Shown: piece after piece, positions 1-10,149 of the stretch
How the letters are laid out: every line of letters begins with the position of its first letter
How positions within the stretch are numbered: the stretch's first letter is position 1
From: Mycolicibacterium alvei
GTDB lineage: Bacteria; Actinomycetota; Actinomycetes; Mycobacteriales; Mycobacteriaceae
DNA length: 64,000 nucleotides
Assembly (NCBI RefSeq): GCF_010727325.1
Contig: NZ_AP022565.1
Location: forward strand, 434,001 to 498,000
Direction of reading: 5' to 3'
The notes under the pieces: generated by a model
The model's database searches: none
What the model saw: only the letters and a program-made list of their open reading frames with translations
Told to the model about the DNA's origin: nothing
Position numbers and translations under genes: made by a program

Positions 1-1456
1 CGTACCACTGCGTCTGGGACGAGCCGATGATCAGCATGGTGCGCATGTCCACCTGGGCCGGATCCAGATCGGCCAGTCGCACCACCGACACCCGCTCGCC
101 TGGACCCGGCTCGGCACCGGATACGGCGCGCGCGACGACCACCGGGGTGCTCGGATCGCGGTACTCCAGCAGCACATCGCGCATGGCGCCCACCTGCCAG
201 GTCCGGGTTTTCGACGCCGGGTTGTAGATCGCCAACGCCAGATCTGCCCTCGCCGCGGCGGTGAGACGCTCCACGATCACCTCCCACGGCTTGAGCCGGT
301 CGGACAGCGAGATCACCGCGTAGTCGTGGCCCAGTGGCGCACCCACCCGACTGGCGACCGCTTGGGCCGCCGTCATCGCGGGGATTACCCGGACCTCGAC
401 GCCTGGCCACTGTTTGGCCTCCTCGAGCACCGCGGTGGCCATAGCGAACACACCCGGATCGCCCGAGGACACCACCGCCACCGTCCGGCCCTCCTGAGCC
501 AGCTTGCAGGCCAGTTGTGCGCGGGCCGGTTCGTCGGTGTTGTCGCTGGGGTGGTGATGCTGTCCGGCACGGGCCCCGACGCGATCGAGATAGGGGGCGT
601 AGCCGATCAGATCGGTGGCGGCGGACAGTTCACGTCGGCTCTGCGGGGTCATCCAGTCCGAGTCGCCCGGTCCGAGCCCGACGACCACCACACTGCCCTG
701 CGGGGTGGTGGCCCGCGACCGCCCGGGCACCATCGCCAGCGAGAAGTACGGCACCTTGATATCGCCGACCTCGCCGGCCGGCGATACCCGTTGCCGGTCG
801 GTGCTGGCCCGCTCGACGTAGTACGCCTCGTCCAGGCGTCCGGTCGACGCCAGAGCTTCGCGCACCCGGGTGTAGGACCGGCCCAGCTTGAGCACCACGG
901 CCGCGTCGGTGTCGGCCAGGCGGCGTTCCAACTCGGCGGTGGGCAGCGTGCCGGGCAGGATCGTCAGGACGTCATCGCCCTGCACCAGCGGGGTGCCGGT
1001 GGCGGCGGAGGCCGCGCTCACCGAGGTGACGCCGGGAACGATGACGGCGTCGAACCGCTCGGTGAGCCGGGTGTGCATGTGCATGTAGGAGCTGTAGAAC
1101 AGCGGATCACCCTCGGCCAGCAGGGCCACATCGCGGCCGGCCTGCAGGTGCGCGGCGATGCGCTCGGCGGCCGCGGCGTAGAAATCCTCCATCGCGCCGA
1201 CGTACCCGCCGGGGTGCTCGGTGGTCTCGGTGGTGACCGGATAGACCAGGTGTTCCTCGATCTGGCCTTCCCGTAGATAGGGCTCGGCGATACCTCGGGC
1301 GATGCTCTGGCCGTGCCTCGCGCTGTGGTAGGCCACCACGTCGGCCGCCCCGATCAGCCGGGCCGCCTTGACCGTCACGAGCTCCGGATCCCCCGGGCCC
1401 AACCCGACGCCATACAGAGTTCCGTGGGCTCCACGTTCTGTCGTCTCGGTGCTCAC
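1..1456 (-). CDS. cobIJ: CobIJ bifunctional precorrin-2 C20- / precorrin-3B C17-methyltransferase (3' end outside window)
   Basis: This is a fusion of two SAM-dependent tetrapyrrole methylases acting early in aerobic cobalamin ring synthesis. Reading minus from a GTG at 1456, the frame stays open to the window edge, giving about 485 residues. The M. tuberculosis fusion is about 508 aa, so only the last few residues are missing. The first methylase begins with a [14 protein letters not shown]-binding loop. The second begins halfway along with [12 protein letters not shown]. The start overlaps the cobH stop by 4 bp (GTGA), which indicates translational coupling. A long plus-strand ORF over this region is a codon-bias shadow. 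Confidence 0.93.
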   Translation of the reverse strand, partial: MSTETTERGAHGTLYGVGLGPGDPELVTVKAARLIGAADVVAYHSARHGQSIARGIAEPYLREGQIEEHLVYPVTTETTEHPGGYVGAMEDFYAAAAERIAAHLQAGRDVALLAEGDPLFYSSYMHMHTRLTERFDAVIVPGVTSVSAASAATGTPLVQGDDVLTILPGTLPTAELERRLADTDAAVVLKLGRSYTRVREALASTGRLDEAYYVERASTDRQRVSPAGEVGDIKVPYFSLAMVPGRSRATTPQGSVVVVGLGPGDSDWMTPQSRRELSAATDLIGYAPYLDRVGARAGQHHHPSDNTDEPARAQLACKLAQEGRTVAVVSSGDPGVFAMATAVLEEAKQWPGVEVRVIPAMTAAQAVASRVGAPLGHDYAVISLSDRLKPWEVIVERLTAAARADLALAIYNPASKTRTWQVGAMRDVLLEYRDPSTPVVVARAVSGAEPGPGERVSVVRLADLDPAQVDMRTMLIIGSSQTQWY

Positions 1457-2079
1457 TCGCGTTCACTCGCAATCGCATTGACGGCGGCTGCGGCCATGGC
1501 GCTGCCCCCGCGCCGGCCGGTCACCACCAGATAGGACATGCCCCTCGGGCGTTCGATCAGTTCTTCCTTCGACTGCGCGGATCCGACGAAACCGACCGGA
1601 CCGCCCAGCACCGCCGCCGGTACGGGCGCGCCCTCGTCGAGCAGTTCCAACAGCCGGAACAATGCGGTCGGTGCGTTGCCGATCGCGACCACTGCGCCGC
1701 CGAGCCGGTCGGCCCACAGGTCGACGGCGGCCGCCGAGCGGGTGAATCCCAACGTCGCTGCCAACTCCGGGGCACGGGGATCGGCCACCAGCGAGACGAC
1801 CTCGTTGTCAGCGGGCAGCCGCGATCGGGTGATCCCGGCCGCGACCATCGACGAGTCGCACAGCACCGGGGCGCCCGCCGCGAGTGCGGCATGCGCCCGG
1901 GCCACGACATCGTCGGTGTAGGACACGTGGTCGGCGACATCCACCTGACCGCAGGTATGGATCAGCCGGACCACCACCCGCGACACGTCATCGGGGAACC
2001 GCGACAGGTTCGACTCGGCGCGGATCGTCGCGAATGACTGCCGGTAGATCTCGGCGGCGTCACGGATGTAGTCGAGCAC
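1453..2079 (-). CDS. cobH: Precorrin-8X methylmutase
   Basis: CobH isomerises precorrin-8X to hydrogenobyrinic acid by a methyl shift from C11 to C12. The 208-aa product matches the usual family length. It contains the RLIHTCGQ segment with the catalytic His at residue 41 and the conserved [13 protein letters not shown] stretch. It lies 9 bp downstream of cobG and overlaps cobIJ by 4 bp, so cobG-cobH-cobIJ form one minus-strand operon as in other mycobacteria. Confidence 0.95.
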   Translation of the reverse strand: MLDYIRDAAEIYRQSFATIRAESNLSRFPDDVSRVVVRLIHTCGQVDVADHVSYTDDVVARAHAALAAGAPVLCDSSMVAAGITRSRLPADNEVVSLVADPRAPELAATLGFTRSAAAVDLWADRLGGAVVAIGNAPTALFRLLELLDEGAPVPAAVLGGPVGFVGSAQSKEELIERPRGMSYLVVTGRRGGSAMAAAAVNAIASERE

Positions 2080-2088
2080 CCGAACACC

Positions 2089-3252
2089 CTACGGGGACGT
2101 GCTACGCAGCCGGTATCCGTCCTCGGTGGCGATCAGGACCTCGGCGGTGGGTGGGCTGCCGCAGGCCCGCTCGCAGCCCACGAAATGCCGGTGCGTTTCT
2201 GTGGGCGCTTCGACCGCTTGGGCCGCATCGGCGCGCACATCCGCGATGGACTTGGCGCATCCTGGACTGCCGGTGCAGGCGCTGACCCGCAGCCAGGGTG
2301 AGTTCTCGTCGAACACGAGCCCGAGCGGGGCAAGAACCCGCAGGGCGGTGTCCGCGACGCCCTCGGGGACGTCGCACACCAGGACCGAACGCCACGGGGT
2401 GATCACCAGCGGAGCCTCGATGGCGGCCAGGAAGCGCGCGACCCGCGCCTGCACGACGCCGAGCGGCACCGCGGCCCCCAGCGCGACGTCGCCATCGCGT
2501 TGCTCGATCCAGCCCACCGGCGGTGTCATCGTCGGTGGCCAGGTGGCCCCCGCCGGGGCGCTGGGATCCAGGCCGTCCAACAGCGCCGAATGATTGTCGA
2601 GTTCAGTTATCCGCCAAGCTGTTCCGCGGATATCGACGAAACGCCTGGCCACCTCGATGAGGGTGGGCACCGCGTCGCCGGAGTCCAGTCGCACCCCGGT
2701 GTCGCGTCCGGCCAGCAACAGCGCGAACGTGCCGTCATCGCGGGCATGCACCCCGGCGTCGGCGTCGATCCCGGACACGTCGCCGCGGCCGTCGTCGAGG
2801 CTGAACCAGAACCTGCCCGGCAGGCCGGCCAGCACCGGCTCCTCCTGGATGGCGCGGTCGAGGTCGATGAGCAGGGGGCGGACATCGGTGACGCCGCCCG
2901 AACGTCCGGAAAGGGGCGAGGCCACGATGTTGCGGGCCCGTTCGTGGGTTGGTGACGGCAGCAGGCCCGCTGCGGTGAGAGCTCTGGCGGCGTTGTCGGT
3001 GTCGGTCACCGCCCGGATCTGGATGTTGCCGCGAGACGTGAGTTCCATTGCGGGAGAGCCGAACTGCTCGGCAATCTGGGCCAGCGTCGTCAATTGGGCG
3101 GAGGTGATCATCCCGCCGGGTAGCCGGATTCGCACCAGGGCGCCATCGGCGGCCTGGTGCACGGTCAGTGCACCAGGGCAGGCGTCCTGATCGCGGGTCC
3201 TGGTCATATTGCCCGCCATCTTACTTTCGTCAATCGCTGTGACATCGGTCAC
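2089..3252 (-). CDS. cobG: Precorrin-3B synthase (nitrite/sulfite-reductase-like)
   Basis: CobG catalyses the oxidative ring-contraction priming step that makes precorrin-3B in the aerobic B12 pathway. The 387-aa frame shows two ferredoxin-like/siroheme-type half repeats. It has a C-terminal Fe-S cysteine set in the C-x5-C ... C-x3-C pattern at residues 326, 332, 360 and 364. The GTG at 3252 is the longest start. In-frame ATGs at 3219 and 3207 are also possible, and the conserved family sequence begins near the latter (RTRDQDACPG). It is the first gene of the cobG-cobH-cobIJ operon, divergent from cobN. Confidence 0.92.
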   Translation of the reverse strand: MTDVTAIDESKMAGNMTRTRDQDACPGALTVHQAADGALVRIRLPGGMITSAQLTTLAQIAEQFGSPAMELTSRGNIQIRAVTDTDNAARALTAAGLLPSPTHERARNIVASPLSGRSGGVTDVRPLLIDLDRAIQEEPVLAGLPGRFWFSLDDGRGDVSGIDADAGVHARDDGTFALLLAGRDTGVRLDSGDAVPTLIEVARRFVDIRGTAWRITELDNHSALLDGLDPSAPAGATWPPTMTPPVGWIEQRDGDVALGAAVPLGVVQARVARFLAAIEAPLVITPWRSVLVCDVPEGVADTALRVLAPLGLVFDENSPWLRVSACTGSPGCAKSIADVRADAAQAVEAPTETHRHFVGCERACGSPPTAEVLIATEDGYRLRSTSP

Positions 3253-3390
3253 TGGTGCGGAAACCTGTTCGGTCGCTTACAGATCGGTGGTTTTCGGCGG
3301 CGTTGGCCGTACCGTCTAACCAGATTCCCGGGACCGCCGGTACCGGGAAGTTGACAGCCAGATCCAAGGCTCTGACGAAAGGAGCGATTC

Positions 3391-3498
3391 ATGCTCGCAT
3401 TCGGTGTCTTCGCCACATTTGTCCTGGTGCTCGTTGCGACGGCAGGCAGGCCCTACCGGCAGTCGTGGCACGACCGCTTCGGCGAAACCCAGCCCTGA
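3391..3498 (+). CDS. Small single-span membrane peptide (35 aa), unknown
   Basis: This short frame lies between divergent cobG and cobN. A good ribosome site (GAAAGGAG) sits 6 nt before the ATG. The product starts with a hydrophobic segment of about 17 residues (LAFGVFATFVLVLVATA), followed by a basic/aromatic tail RPYRQSWHDRF. It looks like a one-span membrane miniprotein. I do not recognise a family. The small cobalt-transporter subunit CbtB is also a single-span protein with a histidine, but the similarity is too slight for a call. The evidence is the ribosome site, composition and position only. Confidence 0.5.
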   Translation: MLAFGVFATFVLVLVATAGRPYRQSWHDRFGETQP

Positions 3499-3514
3499 CT
3501 CGGATCTATCCATA

Positions 3515-3547
3515 CGCACCGGCTACCCCGATCGGGTAGCCGGTGCG
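3515..3547. promoter_or_regulatory. 14-bp perfect inverted repeat at the cobN promoter
   Basis: The arms CGCACCGGCTACCC (3515-3528) and GGGTAGCCGGTGCG (3534-3547) are separated by 5 nt. No T-tract follows. The repeat lies directly upstream of a possible -10 (TACGAA, 3549-3554) and of the cobN GTG at 3561. That position suits an operator better than a terminator. It could also end transcription of the small ORF at 3391-3498. Confidence 0.6.
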
Positions 3548-3560
3548 GTACGAATGGGGG

Positions 3561-6500
3561 GTGTTTGCTCCCACTGTCTTGCTGCTGTCGACCTCGGACA
3601 CCGATCTGATCACTGCCCGCGCCAGCGGGGCCCGGTACCGCTGGGCCAATCCGTCGCGGCTGGTCGCCGGTGAGCTCGAGGAGCTTCTCGACGGTGCTGA
3701 CATCGTCGTGATCCGCATCCTCGGCGGCTACCGGGCCTGGGAGGACGGTATCGACACTGTGGTGGCCAGTGGCCTGCCGACCGTCGTGGTCAGCGGTGAG
3801 CAGTCACCCGACGCCGAGCTGATGGGGCATTCGACCGCCCCGCAGGGCGCCGCTCTGCAAACCCACATCTACCTGGCCCAGGGCGGCATCGAGAATGTGG
3901 CAAACCTTTATTCCTTCCTGTCCGACACCCTGCTGATGACCGGGTTTGGCTTCGCTGCCCCGGTAACCACCCCGACCTGGGGTGTCCTGGAGCGCACCAC
4001 CGGCTCCGGCGCCGGACCGACCGTGGCCGTGCTCTACTACCGCGCACAGCAACTGGCCGGGAACACCGGCTACGTCGACGCGTTGTGCAACGCGATCGAG
4101 CAGGCCGGCGGCCGCGCGTTGCCGGTGTTCTGCGCATCCCTGCGCACCGCTGAACCCGAACTCCTCGAGCTGCTCGGCACCACCGACGCGCTGATCACGA
4201 CCGTGCTCGCGGCCGGTGGCGCCACCCCGGCAGCAGTCGGCGCAGGCGGCACCGACGACTCGTGGAACGTCGCTCACCTTGCCGCGCTGGATATTCCGAT
4301 CCTGCAGGGCCTGTGCCTGACCAGTTCCCGGGACCAGTGGTCGGATAACGACGACGGCATGTCACCGCTGGATGTCGCCACCCAGGTCGCGGTTCCCGAG
4401 TTCGACGGCCGCATCATCACCGTGCCGTTTTCCTTCAAGGAGATCGACTCCGAAGGGCTGATCTCCTACGTCGCCGATCCTGAGCGTTGTGCGCGGGTGG
4501 CCGGCCTGGCCATCCGCCACGCCCGTTTGCGTGCCATCCCGGCCGCGGAAAAACGGGTGGCCGTGGTGTTTTCGGCCTATCCCACCAAGCACGCCCGCAT
4601 CGGCAACGCCGTCGGCCTGGATACCCCGGCCAGCGCGATCGCACTGCTGCGCACCATGCGCGACGCCGGTTACGACATCGGCGAGGCCACCGCCCCCGGC
4701 GACCTCGCCACAATTGTCGACTCGGGCGATGGTGACGCGCTCATCCACTCCCTGATCGAGCGCGGCGGGCAGGATCCGGAGTGGCTGACCGACGAGGCAT
4801 TGGCTGCCAATCCGATTCGCGTCCCCGCCAAGGACTACCGGTCCTGGTTCGCGACGCTGCCCGCCGAACTCGCCGATGCCGTCGTCGAGCACTGGGGCCC
4901 GCCGCCGGGTGAGCTCTTCGTCGACCGCAGCCACGATCCCGACGGGGAGATCGTCATCGCGGCCATCCAGGCCGGCAACGTGGTGCTGATCGTGCAGCCG
5001 CCCCGCGGGTTCGGGGAGAACCCCGTGGCCATCTACCACGACCCCGATCTACCGCCCAGCCACCATTATCTGGCCGCCTACCGCTGGCTGGACTCGTCGT
5101 TCCCTGGTTCGTTCCGCGCCGACGCCGTGGTGCACCTGGGCAAGCACGGCAACCTGGAGTGGCTGCCCGGAAAGACGCTCGGCATGAGCGCGGCCTGCGG
5201 CACCGACGCCGCCCTCGGCGATCTGCCATTGATCTACCCGTTTCTGGTCAACGATCCGGGGGAGGGCACCCAGGCCAAACGGCGGGCGCACGCCACTCTG
5301 ATCGATCACCTCATACCGCCGATGGCCCGCGCCGAAACCTACGGCGACATCGCCAAATTGGAGCAGCTGCTCGACGAGCACGCCAATGTGTCGGCGCTGG
5401 ACCCTGGCAAGCTCCCGGCCATCCGCCAGCAGATCTGGACGTTGATGCGGGCGGCCAAGATGGACCACGACCTGGGCCTGGAGGATCGCCCCGACGAGGA
5501 ATCCTTCGACGACATGCTGCTGCACGTCGACGGTTGGCTGTGCGAGATCAAGGATGTTCAGATCCGAGACGGCCTGCATGTGCTGGGGCAGAAACCCACC
5601 GGCGCAGGCGAACTCGACCTGGTGCTGGCGATCCTGCGGGCCCGCCAGCTGTTCGGCGGCGAGCAGACCGTGCCCGGGCTGCGTCAGGCCCTGGGCCTGA
5701 TCGAGGACGGCAGTGACGACCGTGCCGCCGTCGACGCCGCCGAGGCCGGGGCCCGCGCGCTGGTGGCTGCGCTGCAGGAGTCCGGTTGGGACCCTTCTGC
5801 GGTCGACAAGATCACCGACAACCCCGAGGTCGCCCAGATCCTGCGCTTCGCCGCCACCGAGGTGGTGCCGCGGCTGGCGGGCACCGCAAGCGAGATCGAC
5901 CAGGTGCTGCGCGCCCTGGCCGGCGGCTTCATCGCGTCGGGGCCGTCCGGTTCGCCGCTGCGCGGCCTGGTCAACGTGCTGCCGACCGGCCGCAACTTCT
6001 ACTCGGTGGATCCCAAGGCGGTTCCGTCCCGGCTGGCGTGGGAAACCGGTGTGGCGATGGCGGATTCACTTCTGGATCGCTACCGCACCGACTACGGCCG
6101 CTGGCCGCAATCGGTGGGGCTCTCGGTCTGGGGCACTTCGGCCATGCGTACCGCCGGTGACGACATCGCCGAGGTGCTCGCCCTGCTGGGGGTGCGGCCG
6201 GTGTGGGATGACGCGTCACGCCGGGTGGTCAATCTCGAGGCGATCGACCTGGCCGAACTCGGCCGACCGCGGATCGACGTCACGGTGCGTATCTCCGGGT
6301 TCTTCCGCGACGCCTTCCCACACGTGGTCACGATGCTCGACGATGCGGTGGCATTGGTGGCGGGCCTCGACGAGTCGGCCGCAGACAACTACGTGCGCGC
6401 CCACTCCCAGGCCGACCTGGCCGAGCATGGCGATCTAAGGCGTTCCACGACAAGGATTTTCGGTTCCAAACCGGGGACCTACGGTGCCGGCCTGTTGCAG

Positions 6501-7166
6501 CTGATCGACAGCCGTAACTGGCGCGATGACGCCGACCTGGCCGAGGTGTACACCGCGTGGGGCGGATTCGCCTACGGTCGCGGGCTCGACGGTGCACCCG
6601 CCGCCGACGACATGAACCGCGCCTACCGGCGAATCGCGGTGGCGGCCAAGAACACCGACACCCGCGAGCACGACATCGCCGACTCCGACGACTACTTCCA
6701 GTATCACGGCGGCATGGTGGCCACCGTGCGGGCGCTGACCGGCCAGGCCCCGGCGGCCTACATTGGTGACAACACCCGGCCGGACGCGGTCCGCACTCGC
6801 ACGCTGTCGGAGGAGACCAATCGCGTCTTTCGGGCCCGGGTGGTCAACCCGCGCTGGATCACCGCGATGCGCAGGCACGGCTACAAGGGGGCCTTTGAGA
6901 TGGCGGCCACGGTCGACTATCTGTTCGGCTACGACGCCACCGCGCACGTGATGGCCGACTGGATGTACGAACGGCTCTCGGCCGAGTACGTGCTCGACGA
7001 CGAGAACCGCAAGTTCATGTCGGAGTCCAATCCGTGGGCGCTGCACGGCATGGCCGAACGCCTGCTGGAGGCCGCAGGCCGCGGCATGTGGGCCCAACCC
7101 GAGCAGGCCACTCTCGACGGGCTACGTCAGGTGCTGCTGGAAACCGAAGGCGAGCTCGAGGGCTGA
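3561..7166 (+). CDS. cobN: Cobaltochelatase subunit CobN
   Basis: CobN is the large subunit of the ATP-dependent cobaltochelatase that inserts Co(II) into hydrogenobyrinate a,c-diamide. The 1201-aa product aligns along its full length with the mycobacterial family as I recall it, including the segments LGKHGNLEWLPGK and HYLAAYRWLD. The frame is open from 3543. I chose the GTG at 3561 because family members start with xxPTVLLLSTSDTDL, and because a TACGAA box lies 6 nt upstream, as expected for a leaderless transcript. It is divergent from cobG. No B12 riboswitch motif is evident upstream. Confidence 0.95.
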   Translation: MFAPTVLLLSTSDTDLITARASGARYRWANPSRLVAGELEELLDGADIVVIRILGGYRAWEDGIDTVVASGLPTVVVSGEQSPDAELMGHSTAPQGAALQTHIYLAQGGIENVANLYSFLSDTLLMTGFGFAAPVTTPTWGVLERTTGSGAGPTVAVLYYRAQQLAGNTGYVDALCNAIEQAGGRALPVFCASLRTAEPELLELLGTTDALITTVLAAGGATPAAVGAGGTDDSWNVAHLAALDIPILQGLCLTSSRDQWSDNDDGMSPLDVATQVAVPEFDGRIITVPFSFKEIDSEGLISYVADPERCARVAGLAIRHARLRAIPAAEKRVAVVFSAYPTKHARIGNAVGLDTPASAIALLRTMRDAGYDIGEATAPGDLATIVDSGDGDALIHSLIERGGQDPEWLTDEALAANPIRVPAKDYRSWFATLPAELADAVVEHWGPPPGELFVDRSHDPDGEIVIAAIQAGNVVLIVQPPRGFGENPVAIYHDPDLPPSHHYLAAYRWLDSSFPGSFRADAVVHLGKHGNLEWLPGKTLGMSAACGTDAALGDLPLIYPFLVNDPGEGTQAKRRAHATLIDHLIPPMARAETYGDIAKLEQLLDEHANVSALDPGKLPAIRQQIWTLMRAAKMDHDLGLEDRPDEESFDDMLLHVDGWLCEIKDVQIRDGLHVLGQKPTGAGELDLVLAILRARQLFGGEQTVPGLRQALGLIEDGSDDRAAVDAAEAGARALVAALQESGWDPSAVDKITDNPEVAQILRFAATEVVPRLAGTASEIDQVLRALAGGFIASGPSGSPLRGLVNVLPTGRNFYSVDPKAVPSRLAWETGVAMADSLLDRYRTDYGRWPQSVGLSVWGTSAMRTAGDDIAEVLALLGVRPVWDDASRRVVNLEAIDLAELGRPRIDVTVRISGFFRDAFPHVVTMLDDAVALVAGLDESAADNYVRAHSQADLAEHGDLRRSTTRIFGSKPGTYGAGLLQLIDSRNWRDDADLAEVYTAWGGFAYGRGLDGAPAADDMNRAYRRIAVAAKNTDTREHDIADSDDYFQYHGGMVATVRALTGQAPAAYIGDNTRPDAVRTRTLSEETNRVFRARVVNPRWITAMRRHGYKGAFEMAATVDYLFGYDATAHVMADWMYERLSAEYVLDDENRKFMSESNPWALHGMAERLLEAAGRGMWAQPEQATLDGLRQVLLETEGELEG

Positions 7167-7208
7167 GCGCGTCAACGGCCGCGGGCCTGTTGGCTTAGAT
7201 TGGGCACC

Positions 7209-7592
7209 ATGGCTCCCACCTTCGCCGATGTCGCCAAGGCCAACTACGTCCTGCTGACCACGTTCACCAAGGACGGCCGGCCCAAGCCGACTGCGATCTG
7301 GGCCGCGCCCGCAGCGGAGGGGCTGGTCGTCATCACCCAGGAGACATCCTGGAAGGTCAGACGCATCCGCAACACCCCGCAGGTCACCGTCGCGGTGTGC
7401 GACGGGCGTGGCAACCCCAAGAGCGAGGCAGTCGAAGCCGTCGCCGAGATCCTGCCCAAATCCGCCAACGGAACCACCTACGACGCGATCGGCAAGCGCT
7501 ACGGCCTGATGGGTAAGGCGTTCAACGTCTTCTCCAAGCTTCGCGGCGGGATGCAGAAGAATGTTTCGATCCTGCTCAAACCGGTGAACTGA
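7209..7592 (+). CDS. PPOX-class F420-dependent flavin/deazaflavin-binding protein (copy 1)
   Basis: A 127-aa split-barrel protein of the pyridoxamine-5'-phosphate-oxidase-like superfamily. Many mycobacterial members bind coenzyme F420 and reduce small substrates. It carries the conserved N-terminal YVLLTTFTKDGRPKPTAIW strand pair and the SWKVRRIRNTPQV segment. A leaderless-type box (TAGATT, 7196-7201) precedes the ATG by 7 nt. It corresponds in position to Rv2061c next to cobN. The next gene is a paralogue, starting 6 bp downstream. The substrate is unknown. Confidence 0.85.
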   Translation: MAPTFADVAKANYVLLTTFTKDGRPKPTAIWAAPAAEGLVVITQETSWKVRRIRNTPQVTVAVCDGRGNPKSEAVEAVAEILPKSANGTTYDAIGKRYGLMGKAFNVFSKLRGGMQKNVSILLKPVN

Positions 7593-7597
7593 GCAGC

Positions 7598-8026
7598 ATG
7601 ACACCGATCTTCGACGACGTTTACCGCGAGAAGTACCTGCTGCTGACCACCTTCACCAAGGACGGCAAACCCAAGCCGACCGCGGTGTGGGGCGTTCCCG
7701 ACGGCGACAAGCTGGTGATCATCACCGACGACGGATCGTGGAAGACCAAGCGCATCAACAACACTCCACGCGTCACCATCCAGAAGTGCGGTGTGCTGGG
7801 CTCACCCAGGGGCGAGCCCGTGGAGGCGGTGGCCCGCAATCTGCCGAAGTCGGACACCCGGCGGGTGTTCGATGCAATCGTCAAGCGGTACTGGAACCAT
7901 GCCTGGTACTTCGTGCCGCGGGCGCTGTTGCTCGGCGGCGTCGACAAGGTGCACAGCGCCATCGAGGTACGCGCCGTCGACAGTCCTGACCCCGATCAGG
8001 AACCGAACCGCCCGCCCAACCGTTGA
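7598..8026 (+). CDS. PPOX-class F420-dependent flavin/deazaflavin-binding protein (copy 2)
   Basis: A 142-aa paralogue of the preceding gene. It shares the core YLLLTTFTKDGKPKPTAVW, SWKTKRINNTPRVT and EAVA...LPKS segments but has a longer, proline-rich C-terminus. The two genes are 5 bp apart and co-directional, consistent with tandem duplication and co-transcription. The likely activity is an F420-binding reductase or a flavin-type ligand binder. The substrate cannot be told from sequence. Confidence 0.83.
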   Translation: MTPIFDDVYREKYLLLTTFTKDGKPKPTAVWGVPDGDKLVIITDDGSWKTKRINNTPRVTIQKCGVLGSPRGEPVEAVARNLPKSDTRRVFDAIVKRYWNHAWYFVPRALLLGGVDKVHSAIEVRAVDSPDPDQEPNRPPNR

Positions 8027-8032
8027 TGGTGC

Positions 8033-8536
8033 ATGGCTAAGCGGCTGTTTCTGATCTACCTCCTCGTAGAGATGGCGGTGATGGTGGCCCTGGTGGCCAC
8101 CATCGGGTTCGGCTACACCGTGCTGCTGCTGTCGGCCACGTTCGTCCTCGGGTTGGTGCTGGCGGGCTCGCAGCTCAACCGGCACATCCGCCGGTTGCGC
8201 ACCGGATTGTCCGGTGGCCTGTCCGATCCTCAGGGGGCAGTGTCCGACAGTGTGCTGGTGGCGCTGGGCACCGTGTTGGTGGTGATTCCGGGATTGGCCA
8301 GCTCGGCAGTCGGCGCACTGTTGCTGCTGCCGCCCACGCGGGCGGCCGCACGACCGGTGCTCACCGGCCTGGTCTCCCGGCGCGTGCCGCTCATCGTCGC
8401 CGCGCCCGCCGGTTTCGGCGCAGCGACCGGTGCCGCCGGTTATCGACAAGGGACAGGCGACTACATTGACGGCGAAGTAATCGACGTCACCGATACCGCT
8501 GACGTCGATCCCTACCGCCTGCCTCCCAAGGCCTGA
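8033..8536 (+). CDS. fxsA: FxsA family membrane protein
   Basis: A 167-aa integral membrane protein. It has three to four hydrophobic segments (about residues 4-24, 26-45, 76-100 and around 120) and a conserved LLLPPTRAAARP motif after the third span. In E. coli FxsA influences F-plasmid exclusion of phage T7. In mycobacteria its role is not established. It starts 6 bp after the PPOX pair and sits just upstream of the amidohydrolase and lnt-ppm1, as in related species. Confidence 0.85.
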   Translation: MAKRLFLIYLLVEMAVMVALVATIGFGYTVLLLSATFVLGLVLAGSQLNRHIRRLRTGLSGGLSDPQGAVSDSVLVALGTVLVVIPGLASSAVGALLLLPPTRAAARPVLTGLVSRRVPLIVAAPAGFGAATGAAGYRQGTGDYIDGEVIDVTDTADVDPYRLPPKA

Positions 8537-8553
8537 CCGCCACCCGAAACAGC

Positions 8554-10149
8554 TTGACCACACTCCTGATCAACGGGCGAATCCACAGCCCCAGCTATCC
8601 CGACGCGACCGCATTCGCCGTGCGCGACGGCGTTGTGGCGTGGCTGGGTAGCGATGACGTCGGCCGGTCACAGTTCCCCGACGCCGAGATCGTCGACCTC
8701 GACGGCGGATTCGTCGCGCCGGCGTTCGTCGACAGCCATGTGCATCTGACCGCCACCGGGCTGAATCTGGACGGCCTGGACCTTCGTGGGGCCACTTCGC
8801 TGTCGCACTGTCTGCGGCTGGTGGACGAATACGCCCGTCGGCATCCGGACGGGCTGGTGTGGGGGCACGGCTGGGACGAGTCGGGTTGGCCCGACCAAAC
8901 CCCACTGCGCACGGCCGACTTGGACGGCGTACTGGGGGACCGGACGGCCTATCTGGCTCGGGTCGATGTGCATTCGGCCGCCGCCACCACCGCGCTACGC
9001 CGGTTGGCGCCCGCGCTGACCGAGGCCGCCGGGTTCGATCCGCAGCGCCCTCTGAGCGCCGAGGCGCATCACCTGGTGCGTGCGGCCGCGCGGGAGCAGC
9101 TGACCCCCCGACAACGGCACGCCGCCCGCGTCGCCGCCCTCGATCACGCGGCCGCGATGGGGATCGCCGCCGTCCACGAGTGCGCGGGGCCACAGATCGG
9201 CGGCCTGCTGGACTGGCAGGAGTTGCGGGCTCTGGAGCACGGTGTCGAGGTCGTCGGTTACTGGGGTGAACCGGCGCAGGACGCCGAGCATGCCCGCCAC
9301 CTGATCGCCGAGACCGGAGCGCGTGGCCTGGCTGGAGATCTGTTCGTCGACGGTGCGCTCGGCTCACGCACCGCTTGGCTGCACGAGCCCTACCGTGACG
9401 CCCCGGACACCTGCGGCAACAGCTACCTCGATGTCGGCGCCATCACCACGCATGTGCAGGCGTGTACGGAGGCCGGCATCCCGGCTGGATTCCACGTGAT
9501 CGGCGATGCCGCCGTGGCTGCGGTCGTCGAGGGATTCGAGGCTGTGGTGAAGCGGGTCGGCGGCCCGGCCGTGGCCCGCTGCGGTCACCGCCTGGAGCAT
9601 CTGGAGATGGTCAACGCCGAGCAGGCAGCCCGACTGGGGGCCTGGGGTGTGATGGCCAGCATGCAACCCAACTTCGATGCCCTCTGGGGCGGCGAGGACG
9701 GCATGTATGCCCAGCGTCTCGGGCTTGACCGAGTTCACCAGCTCAACCCGTTCGCGCTGTTAGCATCCGAAGGCGTGCCCCTCGCCTTCGGCTCAGACAC
9801 CCCGGTTACCAGCATGAATCCCTGGCAAACCGTGCGTGCCGCGGTGTCACACCGCAGCGCGGGCAGCGCCATTTCAGCTCGGGCCGCGTTCGCTGCGGCC
9901 ACCCGCGGGGGCTGGCGGGCCTGCGGGGTCCACGACGGCGTCACCGGGACGCTGACTCCCGGCGCCCCGGCCAGTTACGCGGTGTGGGAGGCCGACGACC
10001 TGGAGGTCAGCGCGCCGGCCAACGCCGTCCAGCGGTGGTCCACCGATCCGCGATCGCGCGTGCCCGCGCTGCCGCGGTTGGCGGCCGACGCCGACCTGCC
10101 GCACTGCCGGCAGACCGTTCACCGGGGTGTCGTCATCCATGGGCACTGA
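8554..10149 (+). CDS. Amidohydrolase family protein (YtcJ-like metal-dependent hydrolase)
   Basis: A 531-aa member of the amidohydrolase superfamily (COG1574/YtcJ type). It shows the metal-binding motif [12 protein letters not shown] (H-x-H), a later His in HVIGDAA, a [10 protein letters not shown] segment and the final metal Asp in [13 protein letters not shown]. The start is TTG at 8554, 17 bp after fxsA. The stop overlaps the start of lnt, so it is probably co-transcribed with lnt-ppm1. The substrate is unknown. Relatives hydrolyse amides, imides or carbamates. Confidence 0.85.
   Translation: MTTLLINGRIHSPSYPDATAFAVRDGVVAWLGSDDVGRSQFPDAEIVDLDGGFVAPAFVDSHVHLTATGLNLDGLDLRGATSLSHCLRLVDEYARRHPDGLVWGHGWDESGWPDQTPLRTADLDGVLGDRTAYLARVDVHSAAATTALRRLAPALTEAAGFDPQRPLSAEAHHLVRAAAREQLTPRQRHAARVAALDHAAAMGIAAVHECAGPQIGGLLDWQELRALEHGVEVVGYWGEPAQDAEHARHLIAETGARGLAGDLFVDGALGSRTAWLHEPYRDAPDTCGNSYLDVGAITTHVQACTEAGIPAGFHVIGDAAVAAVVEGFEAVVKRVGGPAVARCGHRLEHLEMVNAEQAARLGAWGVMASMQPNFDALWGGEDGMYAQRLGLDRVHQLNPFALLASEGVPLAFGSDTPVTSMNPWQTVRAAVSHRSAGSAISARAAFAAATRGGWRACGVHDGVTGTLTPGAPASYAVWEADDLEVSAPANAVQRWSTDPRSRVPALPRLAADADLPHCRQTVHRGVVIHGH

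Noticed and set aside
326-1276. A 316-codon plus-strand ORF opposite cobIJ
   Set aside because: The minus strand encodes a clear CobIJ fusion here. The plus frame is Arg/Gly/His-rich and has no ribosome site or family similarity, typical of a high-GC shadow.
3253-3560. A cobalamin riboswitch between cobG and cobN
   Set aside because: No B12-box-like element or matching fold could be recognised; only the 14-bp palindrome stands out.
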